The notes under the pieces are model-generated. The model saw only the letters and a program-made list of their open reading frames with translations, searched no databases and was not told where the DNA came from. A DNA stretch of 64,000 nt from Coix lacryma-jobi var. lacryma-jobi (taxonomy: Eukaryota; Streptophyta; Magnoliopsida; Poales; Poaceae), in NCBI GenBank assembly GCA_009763385.1, contig CM019826.1, positions 96,580,848 to 96,644,847 on the forward strand. Direction: 5' to 3'. Every line of letters begins with the position of its first letter. Position 1 is the first letter of the stretch. Made by a program: the position numbers and the translations under genes. This document shows, one piece after another, positions 33,573 through 45,516 of this stretch.

Positions 33573-35786
33573 ATGAACCACGTCAACATGTTCTCGGCGG
33601 GATCAATTTTTGTTTTTGGCTCATGGACTTGCATCGCGGATGATCAAGGGAAACTGCATCGACAACTTCACACCGAACCAGAAGCACAAGTCACGCCAAA
33701 GATGGATCATCTCACCCAGAATCTAGCAAACCTCGCAATCCAAGATCCGCAAGATCCTGAGGGCCAAGCCGAAGCATCCGACTCCTACTCAGGTTCGGAC
33801 TCTAAGACCAGAAAGGACTCGGATACCACTCAGCGCATCACCTTCAGACTACGGAACCCGGCTGAAAGTTTCCAAAACTTGGTTGAAGCAAGGTTTAAAG
33901 AGTTTCAACAGATCCCCTTGATCGGGGCCCAACGGGGACTCGTTTTTAGCTCAACCGAGGAAGGCAACATCGTCCATTGGCCAACGCAACCAGCTCCGGC
34001 TAGGCTGGTTGGCACAATCAACCAACAACTTCCTTTCCAATACGAACATCAGCTTCCCTCCAAGGAACACGACACTTCAACAGAGCTAAACTCTAGTGCC
34101 TCCACTAAAGGGTCGGTTACACCGGGATCAACAAACAAAGGCTTCACTCGGGAGGTCTTTATGGCAGGACACTAGTCATCTATATGACCTTCAACTCCTC
34201 CAGATGTCCTCCGAGATGACGAAACCTTGAGTATGATTTCTGATAACGACCCTGAAGGACACGGAGAAACCGAGTCAATAAAAGCAGAAAGAATACGAAG
34301 AAATCAGGCAAAAGATGCTCGCAGAAGACGGGCAACTCATCGAAAGGAGGCCATGGAACGCTACCAAGTACGGCTTGAGGAATATAACACCCACAGGCGT
34401 TTGGAAGATGAAGCCGAGCGCCAAGCTCGTCAGGACAGGGATCAGAAAATTCAATCCCATGAGGATCACGATCGACGACGAGCCGACTGCTCGCGCAACC
34501 TCGAGCCCGAATTCATGAGGGTAGCTGGTCACAAGGTATACCAGACACCCTACCAAAACATCTTGGCCTTAGCCACGGAGTTGGGAGCCAAGGATAACTG
34601 CACCGCTGATGAAGAACGACGGTTGATCATGCTTCAATCTACCGCGCTACAGCTCAGAGGTCAAAACCTTGAGTCTTTAGCTGATGAACAAGCTTCATCC
34701 CACCCCAGTCATAGGCGACCCGTCCATGAGCGGCTCGGTCGGGCTCCAGCAAGGAGTCGCCTGGGCAACCGAGTACCTGACCAAGCTGAAGGAGGAGCTG
34801 AATCATCATATCGAGGAATCAACATTCTAGCTTCCGATGTCGTCGATCACTTTCCATGTTTCTCCCAGAGACTCCGAGCAATCTCGTTCCCTCGAAAATT
34901 CAAACTCGGGAACTACTCGAAGTACGATGGGAAGACAGAACCTAAGTGGTGGCTCAGGCTGTATGCTCAAGCAGTCGAGTTAGCAGGAGGAAGCAACGAT
35001 GTTAAGGCACTGTTTCTCCCCATGGCTCTAGAGACAATGCCCCTTGCATGGTTTGATAGGCTCAAGCCCGAGTCCATTGACTCCTGGGAACAGCTTCACC
35101 GCATCTTCATAGAGAACTTTGCGAGCGTCCCGGAATGATCGGACCCTCGAACCAAGCTTCGAACCTGCAAGCAGCAAAAAAATGAGACAATGCGGGAGTA
35201 CGACATACGTTTTTCTGAAATTCGCTCCACAGTCTCCGACATAACAGACAGAGAAGTAATTGACCTCTTCAGCAACGGAATTTGCGAAAGGTACAATTAC
35301 AAGGATTTCATCAAGTATGACCCGACCATCGCCGACAAGTTTCACCGGGCAGTAAACTCCATGATGGCGACAGAGGAACGCACACAGGAGCGCTTTCCCA
35401 AAAGAAACACACAAGGTGATCGAGGAAACAATCAAAGAGAAAACCAGACTGCTCAGCAAAATACCCGCAAGCGGACAGGGGACAACACCGTTGCAGCCAT
35501 GGAACCCCAGAAAAAGGGGAGCAAGCCCTTCAACTTTGACGACCTCCTTGACGGCCCATGCCCTTTCCATCCAAAAGGAGGACACTAGGCTAGGCACTGT
35601 CGACAACTCAAAGAAAGAGGTTTGAACTCTGACTTCAACAAAAACAAAAGAGACAAGGGGAAGAAGGTAGTCGAAGACCCTCCGCAAGGCGTAGGCGGTT
35701 TCCAACACGCCAAAGGAACCATCAATGTGATATTCGGAGGAGTAACCACTAGTGACAGCAAGCGCTTGCAAAAGCTCTCTCTATAG
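33573..35786 (+). pseudogene. gag: RIRE2-like Gag, in-frame stops
   Basis: The frame starts near 33573 and keeps one phase. TAG 34173, TGA 34185, TGA 35136, TAG 35586 and TAG 35784 interrupt it. The N-terminal part is low-complexity; residues after 34227 form a strongly charged Arg/Glu coiled coil (RRNQAKDARRRRATHRKEA). The Gag core lies at 34830-35340 (FPRKFKLGNYSKYDGKTEP; MALETMPLAWFDRLKP). The knuckle CPFHPKGGH-stop-ARHC near 35560-35600 is split by one of the stops. In life it would build the particle and bind element RNA. Confidence 0.85.
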
Positions 35787-35792
35787 GAAATT

Positions 35793-36530
35793 ATGTCTAC
35801 CGAACCGGCTACCCCCAGATACCTCGATTGGTCTGAGCATCCGATCAATTTCTCCAGAACAGACCAATGGACCAACATCTCCAACGCAGGGAACTACCCA
35901 CTGGTTTTGGATCCTACGGTCACTGGGTTCAAATTGGAAAGAGTACTCATAGACGGAGGAGTAGGACTCAATGTCATCTTCACAAATACCCTACGCAAGA
36001 TGAACCTGGACCTTGCAACTCAGCTCCCACCATCAAACGCCCCCTTTTATGGCATAGTACCCGGAAAGGCGGTTGTACCACTCGGAAGGATCATACTACC
36101 CGTCACTTTTGGAACTCAACTCAATTATCGGACTGAGTACATTAGTTTTGAGGTAGCTGACTTCGAATCGTCATACCATGCCATATTTGGACGACCAGCT
36201 ATTGCCAAATTTATGGCAGTACCCCACTACCCATACCTTCTGTTGAAGATGTCGGGTCCCAAAGGTATTTTAACCTTTAGGGGTGACTTGAAGCGATCAT
36301 TCGACTGTGACACAGAGGCCGTCCAAATCACCGAAAAAGCTCAACTTGCCCTAGAAGTACAGGAACTCGCACAGATGGTACATAACACCAAGCCTGGAGA
36401 CTTAGAAATCCCAACTAAGAAGGCGGGTGCTATTCAACCATCAGCAGAAGTTACCACAAAAACTATTGACCTGGAAACTAGTGACCCATCAAAGACGGCG
36501 GTCATCAGTGCTCACCTATCTGAAGAATAG
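35793..36530 (+). pseudogene. RIRE2-like protease region
   Basis: The retropepsin-like motif RVLIDGGVGLNVIF near 35940-35980 keeps Asp-Gly-Gly but has Val where Ser is usual. YHAIFGRPAIAKFMAVPHY follows near 36170-36225. It is in the same frame as gag before and RT after. The frame closes at TAG 36528-36530. Confidence 0.8.
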
Positions 36531-37898
36531 GAACTCGCGCTCACCAGGTTCCTTAGAGCAAACAAAGATATATTTGCTTGGAAGTCGGCTGACATGCCAG
36601 GAGTCCCAAGGAACCTGGCTAAGCACAAATTGGAATTAAAGGAGGGCTCTAAACCCATCAAGCAAAGACTTCGACGATTCTCACCAGAGAAAAAAGAGGC
36701 AATCAAGAAGGAGATAGCTAAACTACTCACGGCCGGGTTTATCAGAGAAATTCTCCACCCCGAGTGGCTAGCCAATCCAGTTCTAGTCAAAAAGAAGAAC
36801 TCTGCCGAGTGGCGCCTGTGTGTCGACTACACAGACCTCAACAAGCACTGTCCAAAGGATCCCTTCGGATTACCGAGGATAGATCAAATAGTTGATGCCA
36901 CCGCAGGCTCTGCCCTTCTGTCCTTCCTGGACTGTTACTCAGGATACCATCAGATTGCTCTCAAAGAAGAAGACCAACCCAAGACATCGTTTATAACTCC
37001 CTTCGGCGCCTACTGTTATAAAACCATGTCCTTCGGGTTGAAGAACGCAGGGGCCACTTACCAGCGTGCCATCCAAGATTGCTTGGGCGACCAATTTGGC
37101 CGCAACGCGGAAGCTTATGTTGATGATGTGCTCATAAAGACGAAAGATCCGACTACCCTCATAACATACCTAGAGGAAACCATTACCCGGCTACGCTCAT
37201 ACCAATGGAGGCTCAATCCCACAAAGTGCGTATCCGGAGTACCCTCAGGCCAATTACTCGGATTTCTTGTTAGCCATCGAGGCATCGAGGCTAGTCAAAA
37301 GCAGATCACAGCTATCATCAATATGAAGCCACCTACTTTTGTCAGGGATGTTCAGAAACTCACCGGGTGTATGGCTACGCTCAATAGATTTATCTCACGG
37401 CTGGGAGAAAAGGGACTACCTTTCTTCAAATTACTCAAGGCCGGCGATAAATTTCAGTGGATGGAAGAAGCCGACAGGGCCTTTGAACAGCTCAAAGGAT
37501 ACCTCACCAATTCACCTATACTGACGCCGCCAGAACCTAGGGAGCCGATGATGCTTTACATTGCGGCTACCACACACGTTGTAAGCACGGCAATTGTAGT
37601 GGAGCACAAGGATGACAGGCACATCTACAACACCCAGCGACTAGTGTACTACATTAGCGAGGTACTCTCCGACTCAAAAGTCAGGTACCCGCAAGTACAG
37701 AAATTACTCTACGCTCTACACATATCTTCAAGGAAGCTACGACACTACTTCGAAGCCCATGATATCACAGTTGTCACGGATTTCCCATTGGGAGAAATCC
37801 TTCACAACCGTGATGCTACCGGAACAATTTCCAAATGGGCAGTCGAGTTAGGGGCACTCAACATCAAGTTCACTCCAAGGAAAGCAATCAAGTCGTAG
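36531..37898 (+). pseudogene. pol: RIRE2-like reverse transcriptase and first RNase H
   Basis: RT motifs are intact: FIREILHPEWLANPVLVKKK, WRLCVDYTDLNKHCPKD, SGYHQI, SFGLKNAGATYQRA, and the catalytic YVDD with Asp codons at 37122-37127. The Ty3-type RNase H follows (TPPEPREPMMLYIAAT; RYPQVQKLLYAL). Its Asp is replaced in YIAATTHVVS, as expected for the degenerate first RNase H of Tat elements. The frame stops at TAG 37896-37898, after KS and before VLADF. Confidence 0.88.
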
Positions 37899-39698
37899 GT
37901 TCTAGCTGATTTTGTCGCCGAGTGGACAGAGATACAGCAGAACCAAGACAATGTCATTCCTGAACACTGGATGATGTGCTTTGATGGGTCCTTAAAACTT
38001 GGTGGAGCAGGTGCCGATGTGCTACTTGTATCACCAGCCGGAGAGCAGCTCAAGTACGTTCTGCAAATAATGTGGCCCGCTACAAACAATGAAGCAGAAT
38101 ATGAGGCACTATTACACGGGCTAAAGCTAGCAGTCACATTGGGAATCAAGCGACTCCTAGTCTACGGCGACTCCTCCGTGGTGATCCATCAAGTCAACAA
38201 AGATTGGGATTGCACTAAGGAAACAATGAACGACTATTGCGCTGAAGTCTGCAAACTAGAGAAAAACTTCTTAGGGTTAGAACTCATTCATATTACCCGA
38301 GATCTCAACGTAGTTGCGGATATTTTGGCCAAATTGGGATCAGACAGGGCTCTAGTTCCCAGCGGAACCTTCGTGCATGAGCTATCCAAGCCTTCAATTC
38401 AAAAGCAAAAAGAGACGAGTCCTCCACCATCTGCTCAGATTCTAACTCTAACACCCGACTGGACACAAGTTTTCATCGAATACTTCAAGGAGCATAAATT
38501 GCCCAGTGACAAAACTGCTGCAAAGCAGGTCACCAGACGTAGCAAAAACTATGTACTAGTCGGAGACAAGCTATATCACCACGGTGCCTCATCAGGTGTC
38601 CGCCTCAAGTGCATCTCACCAGAAGAAGGCAAGGAAATCCTGAATGAAATTCACTCCGGGTGTTGTGGCAATCATGCAGCGTCAAGGACATTAGTCGGAA
38701 AAATCTTCAGATCAGGGTACTACTGGCCCTCAGCCTTGAAAGATGCAGAAGACTTAGTCCGTCGCTGTCAATCATGCCAGTTCTTCACCAAACAGCAGCA
38801 TGTACCTGCACATGAGCTGATCTGTATTCCCCCGTCATGGCCTTTCTCATGTTGGGGACTCGACATGGTGGGTCCTCTTAAGTGTGCTCCGGGCGGATTC
38901 GAGTACATCTACGTCGCAATCGACAAATTCACCAAGTGGATTGAGTACACGCCGTTGGTCAAGTTCAATGCATCCAAGTCAGTACAATTCATGCAGAGCA
39001 TCTTCCATCGCTTTGGGATGCCACACAGAATTATCACTGACCTAGGGTCCCCTTTCACGGCTATTGAGTTCAAGTCATGGGCCAGCGACTGTGGAATCAA
39101 GATAGACTATACTTCAGTGGCTCATCCACAATCAAACGGTCAAGTTGAACGAGCAAACGCCCTCATTCTTGCCGGGTTAAAACCAAGGTTGTTCGACCTT
39201 CTAAAAGATCACGGCGGAAAGTGGGTTGAAGAGCTGCCTAAGGTAGTCTAGGGGCTACGGACACAGCGAAGTCGGGCAACAGGACAAACTCCTTTCTTCC
39301 TGGTCTACGGCACCGAAGCAATCCTCCCGGCCGACTTATTATGGAATTCTCCACGAACAGAGCAGTACAATGAAGGCGAGGCTGATGATACAAGGTGACT
39401 AGAGGTCGACAGTCTTGAGGAGGCAAGATTAGCCGCCCTCTTTCAATCAGCAAGATACCTTCAAGGGATGAGGCGTTACTATGACAAAAACGTCCATCAC
39501 CGTACTTTCCAAGTAGGCGACATGACCTTGAAGAAGATTCAGAATACCACAGGATGCCACAAGCTAATGAGTCCATGGGAAGGACCCTACATAGTATCTA
39601 AAGTAACAAGACCCGGGTCATTTGAGCTCGTCACCGAGGATGGTTCTCTCTTGCCAAATTCATGGAATATTGAGCATCTGAAGAAATTCCATACCTAA
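37899..39698 (+). pseudogene. pol: RIRE2-like archaeal-type RNase H and integrase
   Basis: The second RNase H reads MMCFDGSLKLGGAGADV, NNEAEYEALLHGLK, VYGDSSVVIHQVN and DLNVVADILA, giving Asp, Glu, Asp, Asp. Integrase has the HHCC finger (HSGCCGNH; CQSCQFF), then core residues Asp in GLDMVGPL, Asp in ITDLGSPF and Glu in NGQVERANA. TAG 39249 and TGA 39396 break the C-terminal part, which ends with WEGPYIVSKV and SWNIEHLKKFH at TAA 39696-39698. No chromodomain is seen, as usual for Tat. Confidence 0.88.
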
Positions 39699-40503
39699 GG
39701 ACAACGCTACAAATTCGATTCAGGGCAAATGTACTTATTTCCCGGATATTAATAAAGTTTTGGATTCATCAGAAACAAGATCTTTATGAATTATCCTTTT
39801 ATTACACTTTATCACGACTACTTAGCCGGATAAAGCTTTTCACACATACAATAAGCTTTAGCTATTGTATCCCACCGACTAATATATAATATTACTCGGA
39901 TGGATGGTTCAGCAGCAACCATACTCGAGTTACGAGCTCTGAGCTCAATACAACTCAAAAGATAGTGTGGCTTAATACCCGGCTATCAGCCTATAGAGAA
40001 TATGGTACCTACAAAAGTAGATACTAATTCCTATAAAGTATAACAAGGGGAGCAGTACTCACCCTGTTACATACCAACCGGACAGAGGTCCGACCCACTT
40101 TCGCACGCAAGCTGCGACTACCAAGAGGATACGATTCACCCAACAGGAACCATTGATACGGTCCTTCAGAGGTGCTTGATCAAAGTTATCCCTTGAACAA
40201 GGGTACTAAGAGTAGTACTCGGGCAGAATAAGTTCTCTACACGATCGTTAAAAGACTATTAGAGAAACGAAGTCATATGACCCAAACCTAAGTGCTAGAA
40301 AGCACCCGGATAGACCCGTCTAATAAGACGTCTGGTCACACATCCACAAAACGACCCATTGACAAAATGCCCCTTGCAATGTCGAGTCAACCATACACGA
40401 AATTTGCAAGTCTCAGAAGTAACTTATACTTTGATTTCTTTATGCTTAATGATAATTGTTTACAAGAGATACAAATCGTGGCCAAAGGACCAAGGAGGGC
40501 ATA
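39699..40503 (+). other. Spacer between pol and antisense gene
   Basis: No gene is recognised in this 0.8-kb AT-rich stretch. It would hold the 3' ends of both the sense pol transcript and the antisense gene transcript. Confidence 0.5.
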
Positions 40504-43500
40504 CTACTCTACAAGATCTAAAATCTGCGAGTACTCCTCCGCCACGGCCTTGACCTCCTCCTGCATCGCCGCAAGGTCCTCATCGCCCTTGCCTTCAGGG
40601 AGCATCATGAGGGACGACAAGTCGAAGGACGGCATATTTTCAATCGCGGTGTCGCCAGCAGACCTTGCACCACTGAAGTCGCCATATCCTTAATATATTG
40701 AGTCAGCCGCCCGGGTGCAGCCTTGGCTCGATCAATCAAGGACTCGTCGACTCCTTCAAGGTGCAGAATCATATCCAGGATGGGCTCGACGACACGCTCC
40801 AGCGCCTTCAAAGAATCCTGTGAAGCCTCCAGGGCTTCCCGCGACTCCTTTGTAGATTTTAAAGCCTGCAGGAGGTCCCGGTCAGCACCCTCACGCATCA
40901 GTTTGGCTTCTTGAAGAGTATTCTGTGCATTAGCATATACCTCCTCGAGCTCCGCCTCCTTCCGGTTGAAAGCATTCTGCCACCCAGAAGCCAGCGTCTT
41001 CACATCTGAAAATATATCAGTCGGATAAGCGTCATCAGTTTACAAAGGCAATAAGGACTCGAGACAGCACTTTCAACATACCAGCTAACTCCTTTTTGGA
41101 GGACTTCTTGAGCTCCTTCAGCTTCTACTCTGAGGCAGCATTCTTGGCAATCAGCTCAATCTCCCAGTTGTGGGCCGCATCACGCTCATCAACAACAACC
41201 TTGAGATTGCTTTGCAGCTCGTTGATGCGGTTACGCAGAATCTGAGTGGCCACTTTCTAGCTGATCTGGTCTTGAGCGATATAGTCTTTGAGCTTCTGAT
41301 TCTCAAGAGATAACTCTTGGCGAATCCGAGTAATTTGCTCAGTGACCTTTACATCAAAGCCCTGCATAGAGTCAATAATGTCAGTACTCGGCTACGGCAA
41401 TAAAATACAAAGAGGACTTCGAAGGTATTACCTCAATAAATTGGCGGAGCGCCAAGGCAGGAGCAAAGGCTTGCTCGCCCAACTCTTTGAGCCGGGTGAG
41501 ATCCTGGTTGTATCTCATGACGTCGAGTTGGGACCCTTGGCGAGAGGACTCGGGAACAGCCCCGGACTCTTCTTGCGGACGAGTTGAAGCTTCCGCGTTG
41601 ATCTCCGTCAAGACCATCTCCAATGTAGGCTCGTCCGGCTGTCGAGTGCAAAAAAACCACTCGTTCAGTACCCGATCAAACTCCAATTGAGCAGGAGAAT
41701 GGAAAACTGAGTACGGCACACCAACCTGAGGCAAGGGGAGAATATCCACTTCAGGCGCTGCGTCTGCTTGGGTACCGGACGGAGAGGAGCTGGGCAGAGG
41801 ATCTACATTGCTAGAGATTGGAAGGACGCCGGATTCACCTTTGTCCTCCATCTCCGACTCCTCTACCGCCCGGGTCTCGGGGACAGCACTTAAGGATGCT
41901 GCTACCGGCTTCGTTTTCCTACAAAAGCGGGTGTCAATGCTAGTACCAGAAACACGCGGGTACTCTAAAGAAAGCTTTTGCGACTTACTTCACAAGCTTC
42001 AGCACTCACGGCAGTTTCAAGAGTGGCTTCTTCGGTTGCGGGTCTGGAGCCGAAGCTTCTTCAGGAGCCGCAGCACTTGAAGCCCCATGGGCTGTTTCAA
42101 CATCTGGATCAAACGAGAAACAAGACAAGGGTTTATTAAAATCCAAGACAGAAAGATTAAAAAGTACTTGGATTTTCCCTTACCAGGAGCACCCATATTA
42201 CAGTGCTTTTCAGCCAATTCTGTTGATAAAAGTACTTTTCGACAAGCACGGCGATTACCAGTGCGAGCCTTCTTTTGAATAGGTTCCCCGGCTTCTTGAA
42301 ATGGAGTCGGAGATCTCTTCCGGCTACTCTCGGCTTCTGGGTCTATGAGCATGACATCAGAGTCAGTTGATTCTGAGTCAAGCCAATCAAGGTCATCAGG
42401 AGAGCTTGGTTTGTTTGGAAGATTCTCACTTCGGATGGGACCTCCTAGAGCTATGCCTCCGCCTTCTTCAGTTGCCGGAGGCAGGGGAGGACAATCATTG
42501 TTATCCCTCCCTTGGCCCTATAAAAAGAAGAAAATTCAGTCCAGTCAAAAGGATATCTACTAAGAATCTCAAAGACAAAACAACTCAACTACTCACCTGT
42601 GGAGGCGGGTTGATTGCGGAAAAGGTGGTCATCACTGGGACAAGATACCCATGGCTTTTCAACAGCCGGTTCATCCTCCTCAGGATTTCATGGTCAGATA
42701 GCTGCTCGGCATCATGACGACCCGGGTCCTTCACACCCAGGTACTCGAAACCAAAATTGGCTAGTTGTTGGAGTGGGTGGATTCGGCGCACGATGAAGTC
42801 TTGGACGACGGTGTACCCGTTCAATCCGCTGAGCTTCAACGCATCTATCGTGTCAATGAGAGGTTGGACAGTCTCTACCTCCTCGGCGGTAATCTTGTCT
42901 TTCCACTCCCGGCATTTCTGTGGCGGCCATCCATCATGGCGACGAAGGGCTGGTGGCGGGTTGCCTATATAAAACCACCCGGCAGCCCAATCTCGGACAG
43001 AATCCGATAGCTCTACAGTAATATACTACGTGGCTACCTCTAGTCTAAGCTGGATGTTAGCTCCTCCGACTACCTCTACGCTAGCATCACTGGGTTGACA
43101 CTTCACCCAGAAGAAGTAGCAGAACAGAGTAAAGGAAGGGCAGATTCCCAGAAAAGCTTCACACAGATGGGTAAAGATAGCAATGTGGAAGCAGTCATTG
43201 GGAGTGATATGGTTGAGAGTCAAACCATAGTAATGAAGCAACCCCCGCTGGAAGCCCCAATCCTCGCTCCATGAAGGACTTGAACATGACTATCTCTGTC
43301 GTATTGGGGGCAGGTGCGCGATGGTTAGTGGGTACTCTCCACCCATCAAGCGGCTGCGATCGGAGCAATCCTTGCTGCACCAAGTAAGCAAGCTCCGTCT
43401 CCCTAGTATCTGACATCTTCCACGCCAAGACATCAGTGGGCGGGCATGGATGGCGTGGCCTACCAGTGGTGGTGATTTTCGCCTTCCTTTTCTCCGCAGC

Positions 43501-43521
43501 AGTTTGCTTCTTAGGACCCAT
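40504..43521 (-). pseudogene. Antisense multi-exon gene of RIRE2-like element (gypsy-type transposon family)
   Basis: On the minus strand an ATG at 43521 starts MGPKKQTAAEKRKAK. After a frameshift near 43240 it reads LHYYGLTLNHITPNDCFH and LCEAFLGICPSF, the pattern of the putative gypsy-type transposon family (Transposase_28, PF04195, as remembered). A piece to 42598 ends CCACAG before GTGAGT (intron about 42597-42519, ending TATAG). Later exons carry a nuclear-type basic stretch (KRSPTPFQEAGEPIQKKAR), an acidic block, and long coiled coils to VEEYSQILDLVE-like sequence ending at TAG 40504. At least one stop and one frameshift are present. Order and orientation match the antisense gene at 31467-33095. 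Confidence 0.65.
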
Positions 43522-43551
43522 GTTGGTGACAAGGGATTTTCTACGCGTCAA

Positions 43552-45088
43552 CTAAAGGATTGGCTATGAGGATTTGTTGTTCCGAAAGGAATGGCTAAGT
43601 GGAAGCGTGAAGAAATCATAGGCCTGGCGGTGGCTTATTATAGATCTATTTCGGCAACCGTTCATCTTTTCCAAATGGCGTTATGAAACTGTTCAAAACC
43701 CTAACAGTTGGGGGACGTTTCAGACGGCGTCAGAGTCAGTGAACAGAGACACACCGCAAGCAGACAACGTTACTTCTTTCACAAGTCACAGTTAGTACTC
43801 GGAGGAAAAGACAAAGGACTCGGAAAATATTCCAAGTACACGGATCTTATTGATTATTACTCGGAATTACAACAGAGATATGTGGATACATCTTGAGATA
43901 CAGCAACTACCAGCACAAGTCAATCAGGATGTAAAACGCTACTCTAGTGTAATCAAGGTACAGAGTCTTGATGCCTAGTGCACCAAGGACCGGGTTAAGT
44001 GAGACGCAGTAAAGCAAACACAGAACCTCGGGTAGACACTATCTTTTCAGTGCATCCCAAGGTGGGTTTAAGGCTCTGCCCAAGTACTCAAGGAACTTGG
44101 GAGTAGCCCCTAATCCTAGCGCCTTTTGACAACGTGTGACCCCGAGGTTGCCCGCGATGCGGGAATCACAAGAGTTCTTCTAGCCGCACCTCTGTATCCC
44201 TCTGCTCGCGACCACTTGGAAACCACCCTGGCGGATGATCCCTTCACAAGAGTTCTTCTGGACACATCAACTATCTTACATGAGGAAGATACCCGGGGGC
44301 TCGGACATCTCCGCTACAGATACTACAATACTCATGGGACTAAGAGCAGTCATATACTTGAGAGGATATGGTTTCCTTGCTTCCCAGGCAGGGTATTTAT
44401 AGGCGGTTCATCTTGGTCTATGGACATTGTCCACGGATAGAAGTGACCAGAGAATCAATAATTTACCCTATGTACTGTTGCACATGTTAAGCCTGGCATC
44501 AGTGATAGGTTTGATTCCCATGCGCACTTCAAGAGGAAGACGACAAAGTTTGCAGTTGTGGAAAACGACAAGAACTATAAATACGTACAACTGGAGCAGT
44601 CTTTGGTCAACTATTGCAGACTTCATAGTAATTTTTATTCAGTGGGGGTGATAAGGGATGTTTGATGAAAACATTACCCACCTGAAGCTGGATATTTATT
44701 ACCCAGATGGATTAAGTAACAGGTCAGTGACATGTTTTAGTTTTTCAAAAACTTTATGGATTACCCGGTAATATATTTGGAAGACCCCAAGAACCGACTA
44801 CTTAAGTACTCAGAACTCAGGCTCGGGGGCTGCAGGGTATATACCATAAAGGAAATGTTTTTTCTTACTCAAGGATTACTCAGAAAAGGCTCAAGAGATC
44901 CTCAAAGTTATTATAAATAACAAGAGGCTCGGGGGCTACACCCTATGGGTGCACTTTTCAGAAAAAGTGCACGCCATGGAAGTTCTTTACCTTCGGAGCG
45001 CTTCAAGATTTTTCAAGACATGACTCGGAGATTCTCAAAGAGAAACCAGAAGATAACGTTTAGAAAAATGATGAAGAGCTCGGGGGCT
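43552..45088 (+). other. 3' untranslated region of RIRE2-like element with repeated polypurine motif
   Basis: No gene is seen. The motif GCTCGGGGGCT occurs near 44821, 44931 and at 45079-45089, the last being the tract directly before the 3' LTR. The region would contain the promoter of the antisense gene. Confidence 0.6.
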
Positions 45089-45516
45089 TGACGGACCAGG
45101 ATGTCAGAGATATCATCAGAAGATGATCACTCCGACTAATCCCGGACAGCACGGGAGATCCGAAGACTTGATACGATGTGTACTTGGATTAGGACTCTCG
45201 TTGTAACTTAGTCGAGTTCTTAAAGGAAGTCTTGTAATTAGAATAGGACTCCTCTGTTGTAACCGACTAGGACTCGGTCTGCGCTGTGCTTTACCCGGAT
45301 ATATAAGAGGAAGTGGGCGCAGGCTCCTATCATTGAATCTTGAATCATAACACAAGGCACACGCCGCACTGGATGTAAGGTATTACGCTATTTAGCGGCC
45401 TGAACCAGTATAAATCGCTATCCGTGTGTACTCGCCGAGTTCTACGAACGTCGATCCCCACCGAACAAACCGTCTGAGATCCCTCAAGACGAGTTGTCGG
45501 TTAACAAACACCGACA
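45089..45516 (+). repeat. 3' LTR of RIRE2-like element
   Basis: Same length as the 5' LTR (428 bp), TGACGG to CCGACA, with 11 substitutions and no indels by eye. TATA is at 45299-45307. TTGCC follows at once. Confidence 0.93.

Larger units (their letters stand above)
33096..45516 (+). mobile_element. RIRE2-like Tat-lineage gypsy element, complete structure (12.4 kb)
   Basis: LTRs of 428 bp each, TTGCC on both sides (33091-33095 and 45517-45521), a primer site, gag, protease, RT, two RNase H-like regions, integrase, an antisense gene and a polypurine tract are all present. The LTRs differ at 11 of 428 positions by my count (about 2.6 percent). Order and the second, archaeal-type RNase H identify the Tat lineage; short LTRs, primer site and antisense gene resemble rice RIRE2. 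Nine nonsense codons inactivate gag-pol. The two flanks belong to different elements. Confidence 0.92.

Noticed and set aside
39699..40503. Possible envelope-like gene after pol
   Set aside because: No long frame, signal peptide or membrane segment is found; the next coding signal is the antisense gene.
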